A DNA stretch of 13,122 nt, taken from positions 1-13,122 of the forward strand of contig CAZUDI010000079.1 of the NCBI GenBank assembly GCA_964618975.1, in the 5' to 3' direction. Shown here piece after piece: positions 1 to 6,217 of this stretch (positions within the stretch are counted from its first letter, which is position 1; every line of letters starts with the position of its first letter). The notes under the pieces are model-generated. The model had not been told where the DNA came from and searched no databases. It worked only from the letters and a program-made list of their open reading frames with translations. Source of the DNA: CAZUDI01 sp964618975. Lineage in GTDB: Bacteria > Desulfobacterota > Desulfomonilia > UBA1062. A program made the translations under genes and the position numbers.

Positions 1-430
1 GCTCTCAGGGCCTTCCCCAGAGGACTGGGGCCACCCGCCGGGGTGAGCTCATCCAGGCCCTCAGCCAGACCGGTGCGCAGGTAATCCCGGGGTCCATAAA
101 AGAGCTCCGTTCCCCTATAGGAAAGGGTGGAACTCAGCCCGAAGCCCCTCAGGGCCACCTGCACATCCACATCCGGCATGGTTTGATTGAAGTGGGCCAC
201 GATGGCCCTGGCGGCCTCAAATTTGGTCTGGCCGGCGTATGGTTCGGACATGGAGGAAGATGCATCCAAAATGAAATAGAGGTGATCCACCTTGGGAACC
301 ACCGATCCTTGAATGGGCTGAACATCAAATTGCAGCACCCTTCCCACAGGCTGGGTTACGCAGGCCGTGAACAGGGCAAGGGACAGAAACACCGGCATCA
401 ACAAGAAATTTCGCTTGCTTTTCATCATCT
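1..430 (-). CDS. VWA-domain lipoprotein, C-terminus beyond window edge (partial)
   Basis: Probable membrane-anchored lipoprotein with a von Willebrand factor A domain; about 143 residues are visible and the frame is open at position 1. The N-terminus has basic residues (MMKSKR), a hydrophobic stretch and a lipobox L-F-T-A-C with the acceptor Cys at residue 23, so type II signal peptidase processing is expected. A MIDAS metal-site start D-x-S-x-S (D55, S57, S59) follows the strand LYFILD, which is the standard opening of a VWA domain. Such domains bind a divalent metal and a protein partner; this partner is unknown. Start: two adjacent ATGs (428-430 and 425-427) lie behind an AGGAG motif, with spacing of 4 and 7 bases, so the second ATG is equally likely. 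Some family members end in an OmpA-like peptidoglycan-binding domain, but that part is outside the window. VWA lipoprotein call is firm; role unknown. Confidence 0.85.
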
Positions 431-601
431 TTCTCCTTTTATGATACATTCCACATCTTGCTGTAAATACGGGCGATAAAGACGTCCATGAAATATCGTC
501 ATTGATGCGATTAAGGATTTGTCAATTCTATCAGAAGCCTCCCATTCACTGACATCCTCCCGAATCCAGAATCTACACAATCAACCAATATTGACTGTAA
601 A

Positions 602-715
602 TTAATTCCGAATCATCCTGAAAGCAAGGTAGACCGAACCTTCGGTGAAATGACAAAAAATCAGATGGAACTCTATACCAAGTTGGGCGTTACCCCGCCG
701 ACCTCGTTACAATAA
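602..715 (+). pseudogene. Possible eroded 3' end of an unidentified gene
   Basis: After a stop at 599-601 the plus strand stays open to TAA at 713-715. It reads a protein-like sequence that includes NHPESKVDRTFGEMTKNQ and ends ELYTKLGVTPPTSLQ. Amino-acid composition looks coding-like, but there is no upstream ribosome-binding site and no good start. An internal ATG at 650 would give only 21 residues. I do not recognise the family. It could be the tail of a decayed gene, a very short gene, or chance. The stop codon lies inside a perfect palindrome (703-719). Confidence 0.25.
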
Positions 716-719
716 CGAG
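703..719. repeat. Perfect 7-bp inverted repeat (CTCGTTA-CAA-TAACGAG)
   Basis: CTCGTTA (703-709) and TAACGAG (713-719) are perfect reverse complements around CAA. It could form a small hairpin in RNA or be a protein-binding palindrome. No T-run follows on either strand, so it is not a standard terminator. It lies at the junction between the two remnant-like frames. Confidence 0.6.
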
Positions 720-812
720 AGAATCCAGGGAGAAAAGATTCTTGGCGGAAAAGTGAGCTTCACCACCTCCCGGGAAGAGGGCACCGTCTTCCGATTATCA
801 CTCCCCCTGTGA
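720..812 (+). pseudogene. Remnant of a histidine-kinase ATPase C-terminus
   Basis: The frame ending at TGA 810-812 reads ERIQGEKILGGKVSF followed by TTSREEGTVFRLSLPL and stop. This matches the last segment of GHKL/HATPase_c domains: the turn GGK, a beta strand, the G2-type motif G-T-x-F, then a final strand ending in LPL just before the stop. No N, G1 or F box and no dimerisation domain is found upstream in this frame, and the frame breaks up before about 711. I read it as the surviving tail of a sensor kinase gene whose body was deleted or rearranged. Resemblance is seen in the sequence; the decay history is inferred. Confidence 0.45.
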
Positions 813-845
813 TCGGGGGAAAAGAGGGAACGTCCGTAATTCTTC

Positions 846-3800
846 TCAGCGCAGGCCGAGCTTTTTCAAACGGGCGTTCAGGCTGGTGCGCTTCATGCCC
901 AGGATCTCGGCGGCACCGCCCGCACCGCCGATCCTGCCGGACGTGCGTTCCAGCACCCAGGTGATGTACCGGCGCTGCACCTCGTCCAGGGTCGGGGTGT
1001 CGGCAAAGGGGTGCGCGCTCGAGGGCCGGGCGTCCAGGGGCAGGGAGAGGTTGATGCGCTCATCTGTCGCGAGCAGGACACCGCGCTCGATGACGTTCCT
1101 AAGCTCGCGCACGTTGCCGGGCCAGGCATAAGACAGGAGGCGCGCGATGTCTTCCTGCATGAGGGCTATGTCCGGGCGCTGGTACTTGACACTGAACAGA
1201 CGTAAAAAATGCCGGGCCAACGCGACGATATCCTCGGACCGTTCGCGCAAGGGCGGAACATGCACCGGCATGACGTTCACCCGGTAGTAGAGGTCCTGGC
1301 GGAAGCGGCCGGCCTTGACCTCCTTGGCCAGGTCGCGGTTGGTGGCGGCCACGAGCCTGAAATCCGAGCTGATGATCCGGCTGCCGCCCAGGCGCATGAA
1401 CGAACGTTCCTGCAGGGTGCGCAAGAGCTTGACCTGCATGCTGGCCGGAACCTCGCCCAGCTCGTCGATGAAGAGCGTGCCTTGATGGGCCAGCTCGATC
1501 CGCCCCCGCTTCTGGACCTCCGCCCCGGTGAAGGCCCCTTTCTCGTGTCCGAAAAGCTCGCTTTCCACCAAGGTATCCGGGATGCTCATCAAATCGACCG
1601 TGATCAGGGGCATGCTCCGGCGCGGACTGACGGTATGCACCCGCCGTGCCAGGAGCTCCTTGCCCACCCCGGTCTCGCCGGTGATGAGGATCGTGGCATC
1701 GGTCCCAGCGGCGCGATCGAGTTGGGCCAGGATCGCCTGCATGCGGGCATTTTCGGTCAGAAACGCGCCACCGTCCGGCGGTTCACCTGCCGGAGAGTGC
1801 TGCGAGAGCAGGAGGTCGCGCTCCTGCCGGATGCGGCCGTATTCCAGAACCTTCTGGATGGCGGTGCCGAGGATGCGGCGCAACCCGTCGCGCATGGCGG
1901 GGTCCAGAAAGTCGAAGGCCTGCAGGTCATAGGAATTGTCGAAGTAGAGCACCCCGCCCTCAACCGGCAGACAGAGCACCCGGCGGACAGTCCCGTCCTC
2001 TCCGGTCAACGTGCGGCAGAGGGGGACGTTCCGGGTATGCGCCGTGAACACCAGGGTCAGATTCTCCCGGAAGGACGCACCGAAGACCTCGTCCACGGGC
2101 AGGTTGCGGCCGCCCTTTAAAAGCGGCCCTTTCTCTTCGAACCAGAAGAGGCCGGAGCGTTCGGCGCGGACAAATCCGCTGGCGGCCAGGACGACCTCTC
2201 CCAGGAGGTCCTCGACATCCGGGGAGGGGATCAGCGCGGTGAGCATGTCCAGCATCCCGGTGAGGGCCTGGCTGTCCGAGGTCGATGCTGATGCGCTACG
2301 ATCATCTGCGGGGAGCAGATGCCGCAGGTCGTCGGGGAAGAAGCGTTCGCCGAGGCCGGTCAGGCCCTCGCGGGCCTTGAGCGTCAGGGTTTGGGCCTCG
2401 TCAGGCTCGCCCTGTGACAGGCGCAGACGCGCCAGCGCGATGCGGGTCTTCGAGACCTCGAGCGGGTCGCCCGATGCCGTCAGGCAGATCTCGCTTTCCT
2501 GCAGGCAGGCCAGTTTTTTGGGGATCGAGCTCAGTCGATGGGCCTTCAGGCGCAGGCCAACCCCCTTGAGATGGAGGTTGGGGCCGCTTACGATCCGTTC
2601 GAGCTCGCCGAGGAATGCAAATCCCGGAATGGGTGCCAAACCAATGCGCTCAAATTCATCGAGCATCTCCAGCATCCAGGGGGAAGGGTAGTGACGGACG
2701 GCAGGCACTGTGAGGCCCCAGTGCCCTGCGGCTTCCATCAGGCGGGCATGGGCCTCACTGATGCGGCCGGCCATAAACATCAGATAGGTGCGGACCATCT
2801 CCGTAATCCAATAGCCCAGGGAGCTTATGTCCTGGATATCGGGCAGCGCATCGAGCGCCTCATGCTCGCGCCCCATCAGGGTCAGGACATAGGCCAGCAC
2901 CGCCCGGGTATGTCCGGCCAGGGCCTGCTGGCCCCGCTGGAGGCACCGGCGTCCATAGACATCGAGCAGGCCTACGGCATGGTGAAATTGCCCCGCACAG
3001 GCGGCGCTGAAGCCGAGATAGAGCGGGACGAAGGGGCTGTAATTCCCGTTGGAGAAGTTCACGGCGCGGTTGAAGTGATCGAGCGCCTCCCGGTAGCGAC
3101 CCTGCAGGTAGGCGTACAGCCCCTGGAATTCCGCTGTGCGCTCAAGGATGTCGGCGTCGCCGAGCTGTGCCACCTCGGCCAGGCAGGACTGCAGGACCGA
3201 CAGGGTCTCCTCCAGACGCTCGCTGAGGAAGTAGAGTCGCCCCTGGTGCAGGCCGATCAGGGCCAGGGAACGTCGATCGCCGAGCGTGCGGGCCAGGGTG
3301 CGGACCTCTTCAAGATGTGCCCTTACATCATCCAGCCCCATGCCGGCGCGGAAACGCAGCTCCGCCAGGTTGGTTGACAGCGTCACATACAGGCGGGCCC
3401 CTTCCGGGGTATCATGCCGGGCCGTGAGCAGATCGACACCTGTCTGCGTAAGCCTCAAGGCCTCGGCGAGCCGCCCCTCGGCCAGGGAGATCCGCGCCTG
3501 CTCGCTGGCGAGATAGGCCGCCTCATACGGGCGGCCGGCATCGGCCAAAAGGCCGATGAGCGCCTGAACCGGGATGCGCTGGGCCAGATCATGCTCCTCG
3601 ATGCAGGCCAGGAGCTCCCGGCGGAAGGTCTGCGGCGCCTTTCCGCGCAGCATCGTCTCGAGCACAGGATCGGCGGTGTTCTCACAGGCGAAGGTGTCGG
3701 GGGTTTCCTGCCGCAAGAGCCCTGCGGTCTGGCCGCGCCGCAGGACGTCCAGGAGCTCGCCGGGAGTTAAAGGGGCCAGCGTCCCGGCGACATCGACATG

Positions 3801-3884
3801 CACGGGGAAACCCAGCACATACAGCACGGCCAGAAAGTGCCATTGCGAATCGCTGAAGCTCGGGGCGTCGGGGGGCATTGCCAT
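846..3884 (-). CDS. Sigma-54-dependent activator with TPR-like and GAF sensory regions
   Basis: A 1012-residue bacterial enhancer-binding protein. Rough order: N-terminal region (1-90), helical TPR-like repeats (about 95-520), a GAF-like domain (about 545-690), an AAA+ domain (about 710-945) and a Fis-type helix-turn-helix (about 965-1012). Visible motifs are Walker A GETGVGKE (K742), GAFTGA at 783-788 (sigma-54 contact), Walker B with D807-E808, the arginine-finger region FRQDLYYR, sensor II WPGNVREL, and GAAEILGMKRTSLNARL in the HTH. The family couples ATP hydrolysis to opening of sigma-54 promoters. There is no phosphoacceptor receiver domain, so the signal is probably a small ligand or protein sensed by the TPR/GAF part. 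Start: ATG at 3884 has AGGAGG six bases upstream; that motif lies in a hairpin loop. It is divergent from the MBL gene, its most likely target. Confidence 0.93.
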   Translation of the reverse strand: MAMPPDAPSFSDSQWHFLAVLYVLGFPVHVDVAGTLAPLTPGELLDVLRRGQTAGLLRQETPDTFACENTADPVLETMLRGKAPQTFRRELLACIEEHDLAQRIPVQALIGLLADAGRPYEAAYLASEQARISLAEGRLAEALRLTQTGVDLLTARHDTPEGARLYVTLSTNLAELRFRAGMGLDDVRAHLEEVRTLARTLGDRRSLALIGLHQGRLYFLSERLEETLSVLQSCLAEVAQLGDADILERTAEFQGLYAYLQGRYREALDHFNRAVNFSNGNYSPFVPLYLGFSAACAGQFHHAVGLLDVYGRRCLQRGQQALAGHTRAVLAYVLTLMGREHEALDALPDIQDISSLGYWITEMVRTYLMFMAGRISEAHARLMEAAGHWGLTVPAVRHYPSPWMLEMLDEFERIGLAPIPGFAFLGELERIVSGPNLHLKGVGLRLKAHRLSSIPKKLACLQESEICLTASGDPLEVSKTRIALARLRLSQGEPDEAQTLTLKAREGLTGLGERFFPDDLRHLLPADDRSASASTSDSQALTGMLDMLTALIPSPDVEDLLGEVVLAASGFVRAERSGLFWFEEKGPLLKGGRNLPVDEVFGASFRENLTLVFTAHTRNVPLCRTLTGEDGTVRRVLCLPVEGGVLYFDNSYDLQAFDFLDPAMRDGLRRILGTAIQKVLEYGRIRQERDLLLSQHSPAGEPPDGGAFLTENARMQAILAQLDRAAGTDATILITGETGVGKELLARRVHTVSPRRSMPLITVDLMSIPDTLVESELFGHEKGAFTGAEVQKRGRIELAHQGTLFIDELGEVPASMQVKLLRTLQERSFMRLGGSRIISSDFRLVAATNRDLAKEVKAGRFRQDLYYRVNVMPVHVPPLRERSEDIVALARHFLRLFSVKYQRPDIALMQEDIARLLSYAWPGNVRELRNVIERGVLLATDERINLSLPLDARPSSAHPFADTPTLDEVQRRYITWVLERTSGRIGGAGGAAEILGMKRTSLNARLKKLGLR

Positions 3885-3901
3885 GGGGCACCTCCTGCCC
3901 C
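3885..3901 (-). promoter_or_regulatory. Ribosome-binding site exposed in a hairpin loop
   Basis: In the regulator mRNA, GGGGCA and UGCCCC form a perfect 6-bp stem whose 5-base loop is exactly GGAGG, the core of the Shine-Dalgarno sequence. The stem ends directly before the AUG at 3884. Such a fold could present or block the site and so set the level of this regulator. The inverted repeat is seen directly; any control role is inferred. Confidence 0.5.
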
Positions 3902-3940
3902 TTCATCGTAATAGAGCGCGGGGAAAAAGGCAAGCCTCTA

Positions 3941-3978
3941 CGACGTTATAATGCCAGCAAGCTGACCTTATAACGTCG
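3941..3978. promoter_or_regulatory. Nested 38-bp palindrome, probable enhancer (UAS) for the sigma-54 activator
   Basis: CGACGTTATAA (3941-3951) and TTATAACGTCG (3968-3978) are perfect 11-bp inverted repeats separated by 16 bases. Within the spacer a second repeat, CAGC-AA-GCTG (3955-3964), shares the same centre (3959.5). The site is centred about 118 bp upstream of the predicted start site of the -24/-12 promoter, in the usual range for enhancer sites of sigma-54 activators. The DNA between is AT-rich (about 4005-4040), which would ease looping. On the minus strand the two arms also give TTATAA-17 bases-TATAAC, so the activator bound here could shut off its own promoter. Confidence 0.7.
3945..3973 (-). 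promoter_or_regulatory. Candidate promoter of the sigma-54 activator gene inside the palindrome
   Basis: On the minus strand TTATAA (3968-3973, weak -35, 3 of 6) and TATAAC (3945-3950, good -10, 5 of 6) are 17 bases apart. Transcription would start near 3938, giving a leader of about 54 bases. The elements coincide with the two arms of the palindrome, which would suit negative autoregulation. The -35 is poor, so this remains tentative. Confidence 0.35.
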
Positions 3979-4052
3979 CCCTGCGTTTTCTCATGCGCCC
4001 CGACATATAGTATTTATAATAATTTCATAATGTTGAAAATGAATCACACGGC

Positions 4053-4067
4053 GGCACGCATCCTGCT
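4053..4067 (+). promoter_or_regulatory. Sigma-54 (-24/-12) promoter of the MBL-fold gene
   Basis: GGCACG-CATC-CTGCT has the -24 GG at 4053-4054 and the -12 GC at 4065-4066, with exactly the 10 intervening bases required. GGCACG matches the consensus fully, and CTGCT differs from TTGCT at one position. Predicted transcription start is about 4078, giving a leader of about 29 bases before the TTG start at 4107. A sigma-54 activator gene lies immediately divergent, which strongly supports the call. Confidence 0.8.
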
Positions 4068-4106
4068 CCTGGTGCGGGTAAAACCCAGAATCCAAGGAGG
4101 TGTCCC

Positions 4107-5405
4107 TTGACAGAACATCAGGAGCAGAAGCTTCACCCCTTCTGCCTGCCGGACATGGAGAAGGAATACGCCCGCTCGATCGTCCAGGAGCTCGCCCCGG
4201 ACGTCTGGCAGATCGAGGGCTGCATCGGCTTCTCGTTCTTCCTCTCCCCGCCCTCAAGCAACGTCTATATCCTGCGTGACGGCGACATGGTTTTCATGCT
4301 CGATTCCGGGGTCCAGCCCTTCTATCGCAGCCGCATCCTGGAGGTCTTACGCAAATATGTCGCCAAGGGCGTCAAGACCCTGGTGCTCATGGACACCCAG
4401 GGCCACTGGGACCATGCCATGAACAATGATGTCGTCCTGGAGGCGGGCTTCGACAGGGTGCGCTTTCTGCTGCCCGAACCCGAGGTGCCGGTGATCGAGA
4501 CCCCGACGCACTGGCTGGGCGACTTCCGGATGCTGGAGTACTATTATGATCCCTACCGGGACTGGATCCCCCTGCTGCAGGAGATCGAGCAGTACGCGCG
4601 CGCCTTCCCGGCCTATCATGCAGAGGCCTATCAGGAGGTCTGGCGAAGCGTCCTGGCGCTCACGCAGGACACGAGCGGAGCCGCCTTCCGCAGCGCGCTG
4701 CGGCTCCTGCTGGACCGGGTGGTCCTGCCCGGCAAGCGCTCCCTGGCCGAATGCGCCGAGGTGCTCCCCCTGAATGGCCGCGAGATATGCCGCTTCGGCG
4801 ATACGGAGTTCTCCGGCTGGCAGGTGGGGCGTTTCTTCATCATCCACGATGGGTCGCACAGCCCCGGACATGTCTGCCTCTACGACCCGCAGAACCGCCT
4901 CGCGCTTACCGGCGACGTGACCGTGGAGATCAATCCGCCCTTCTGCGACAGCAGCTTCGAAAAGTGCATCACCGCGGCCGCCGGCCTGCGGCGCATGGCC
5001 GAACAGGGATTCATCGCCCTGGCCTCGGATTCGCATCGTAGCCCGACCTGGTTCCCCGAGCTGGTCAAGGGCATGCAGCTCGAGCCCCTGCACCCGGTCG
5101 AGCTGGCCGACGCCGCCCGCTCCCAGGAGGAGTGCGTCGGCTTCTTCCAGGCCTTCGAAGATTTCTACCGGGAACTGCGCGACGAGACCCTGGCCGCTTT
5201 AAATCGTCTGGGCGAGGCCACCATCACCGAGATCGTCGCCGAGTTTTTCACCTCCGAGTCCCGGGCCGTCCAGTTCAAAAAGATCCTGCCGTTTCCCTCC
5301 CGACCCGAGGTGCTGGTGGTGGATGTGCTCAAGGATAACGGCTTCAACCGCCGGCTCGACGGGGATCGAATCCTCTTCAGCCCGCCCAGGCGGTGGCGTT
5401 TCTGA
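4107..5405 (+). CDS. Metallo-beta-lactamase-fold protein with an altered metal motif
   Basis: A 432-residue cytosolic protein without a signal peptide. The fold is recognised from FMLDSGVQPF, DTQGHWDH (96-103), HSPGH (251-255), LTGD (D270) and SDSH (H310), which occupy the positions of the five MBL metal-binding motifs. The usual H-x-H-x-D-H is Q98-G-H100-W-D102-H103 here, so the first metal-site-1 histidine is a glutamine. About 145 residues lie between this motif and the next ligand, roughly 100 more than in compact members, mostly helical and acidic. The last 80 residues (from about LAALNRLGEATITEIVAEFF) could be a winged helix, as in some MBL hydrolases. Start is TTG with AAGGAGG six bases upstream. 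Substrate unknown; hydrolase, thioesterase-like or non-catalytic roles are all possible. Probably expressed only when the divergent activator is switched on. Confidence 0.85.
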   Translation: MTEHQEQKLHPFCLPDMEKEYARSIVQELAPDVWQIEGCIGFSFFLSPPSSNVYILRDGDMVFMLDSGVQPFYRSRILEVLRKYVAKGVKTLVLMDTQGHWDHAMNNDVVLEAGFDRVRFLLPEPEVPVIETPTHWLGDFRMLEYYYDPYRDWIPLLQEIEQYARAFPAYHAEAYQEVWRSVLALTQDTSGAAFRSALRLLLDRVVLPGKRSLAECAEVLPLNGREICRFGDTEFSGWQVGRFFIIHDGSHSPGHVCLYDPQNRLALTGDVTVEINPPFCDSSFEKCITAAAGLRRMAEQGFIALASDSHRSPTWFPELVKGMQLEPLHPVELADAARSQEECVGFFQAFEDFYRELRDETLAALNRLGEATITEIVAEFFTSESRAVQFKKILPFPSRPEVLVVDVLKDNGFNRRLDGDRILFSPPRRWRF

Positions 5406-5456
5406 TTCAATGACGGGCCACGGCATAGGCCCGCTCCTGCCCTCGGGAGGGGACCT

Positions 5457-5471
5457 GTGCCATCATGGCAC
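5457..5471 (+). repeat. Perfect inverted repeat GTGCCAT-C-ATGGCAC
   Basis: Seven-base arms around a single C, about 50 bases after the MBL stop codon. It may form a hairpin at the end of that transcript. No T-run follows, so Rho-independent termination is not shown. Confidence 0.45.
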
Positions 5472-5499
5472 GCATCCCAGGGCAAGCCTAAGGACCCTC

Positions 5500-5520
5500 C
5501 TTGCCGCCGCAAGCGGCAAG
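5500..5520. terminator. Strong GC hairpin in a convergent gap (possible transcript end)
   Basis: CTTGCCGC (5500-5507) pairs perfectly with GCGGCAAG (5513-5520) around the loop CGCAA. It lies between the convergent MBL and rdgB genes, where termination of both transcripts is expected. There is no U tract on either strand, so a transcript-stabilising 3' hairpin is an alternative. Confidence 0.4.
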
Positions 5521-5580
5521 AGCAGGCCCCCCATCGCAAGGAGCTATCCCGCAGCAGGCAAGCAGGCGAAACAGGGGAAG

Positions 5581-5609
5581 GTCCGGGATATCCGGACAGT
5601 GCTTCTGTC
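5581..5609 (-). terminator. Two overlapping hairpins just after rdgB
   Basis: GTCCGG/CCGGAC (5581-5586 and 5592-5597, loop GATAT) and GACAG/CTGTC (5595-5599 and 5605-5609) share bases 5595-5597 and cannot both form fully. They begin 6 bases beyond the rdgB stop codon. Reading on the minus strand, the first is followed by the pyrimidine-rich CTTCCCCTGTTT, a weak terminator tail. Position supports a 3' end; the sequence does not prove one. Confidence 0.4.
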
Positions 5610-5614
5610 AATCT

Positions 5615-6217
5615 CTATCCGGAGGTCCCCTTCGGAAACGCCTCGTGGATCATCTGCTGCAGGGCCTTGAGGGCCTGCCGGCGGTGGGAGCGCGCGTTCT
5701 TCTCTTGGGGGCTGAGCTGGGCGAAGGTTCTGCCCGTTACAGGATCGAGGAACACGGGGTCGTAGCCGAAGCCATTTTCCCCGCGGGGCTGCTCGGTGAT
5801 GTGTCCGTGGCACGTCCCGGAGGCCACCAGCTCCCGGCCGTCCGGCAGGACCAGGGCCATGACGCACACGAACCGGGCGCGGCGCTTTGCCACCCCGTGC
5901 AGGCGCTTAAGGAGCAGGCGGCAGTTGTCCGCGTCCGTGGCCTGAGGGCCGGCCCAGCGCGCCGAGTGCACCCCGGGCTCACCCCCCAGGGCCTCCACGC
6001 ACAGCCCCGAGTCGTCGGCCAGCGCCGGCAGGCCCGCCGCCTGGACCCAGGCCCGGGCCTTCTTGAGGGCGTTTTCCTCGAAGGTCTGACCGTCCTCGAC
6101 CACCTCGCAGCTGACCCCCACTTCGGCGGGGGTGACGATGCTCAGCGATGCCCCCCCCAGGATCTCTCTGATTTCCCTGATCTTGCCGGCATTGGACGTG
6201 GCCACCAGGACCTTCAT
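5615..6217 (-). CDS. rdgB: Non-canonical purine NTP pyrophosphatase (Ham1/RdgB)
   Basis: A 200-residue cytosolic housekeeping enzyme that hydrolyses dITP, ITP and XTP to monophosphates and pyrophosphate, keeping deaminated purines out of DNA and RNA. Family motifs are intact: SNAGKIREIREIL near the N-terminus (nucleotide binding), LADDSGLCVEAL (acidic metal and base-recognition site), HSARWAG, GFGYDPVF, and SHRRQAL near the C-terminus. The length is normal for RdgB. ATG at 6215-6217 overlaps the stop of rph by 4 bases (ATGA), so the two are translated from one message and probably coupled. The rph-rdgB order occurs in many bacteria. Nothing unusual seen. Confidence 0.96.
   Translation of the reverse strand: MKVLVATSNAGKIREIREILGGASLSIVTPAEVGVSCEVVEDGQTFEENALKKARAWVQAAGLPALADDSGLCVEALGGEPGVHSARWAGPQATDADNCRLLLKRLHGVAKRRARFVCVMALVLPDGRELVASGTCHGHITEQPRGENGFGYDPVFLDPVTGRTFAQLSPQEKNARSHRRQALKALQQMIHEAFPKGTSG

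Larger units (their letters stand above)
431..845. other. Mostly non-coding, AT-richer gap with gene remnants
   Basis: This 415-base stretch separates two minus-strand genes. Its base composition is clearly more AT-rich than the flanking regulator gene up to about position 690. The first bases (431-441) are the ribosome-binding region of the VWA lipoprotein. A TTGACA hexamer on the minus strand (520-525) has no convincing -10 at 16-18 bases, so I do not call a promoter. The right half holds two plus-strand protein-like stretches without starts, and a palindrome, listed separately. A GC stem (C5 at 803-807 with G5 at 815-819) lies beyond the end of the regulator gene but has no U tract on either side. 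Confidence 0.6.

Noticed and set aside
183..479. 98-residue plus-strand frame at the left end
   Set aside because: Antisense to the VWA lipoprotein, which has a lipobox and MIDAS motif and a good ribosome-binding site.
680..716. GGGCGTTACC and palindrome resembling an integron attC end
   Set aside because: The GTTRRRY core is not matched, no paired R' site is found at proper spacing, and no integrase is present.
1209..2120. 303-residue plus-strand frame inside the activator gene
   Set aside because: Antisense to the AAA+ and GAF regions, with no recognisable motif; a GC-driven shadow.
4028..4042. Possible IHF site between enhancer and -24/-12 promoter
   Set aside because: The best match to the reverse IHF consensus has at least two core mismatches; the AT-rich DNA alone may explain bending.
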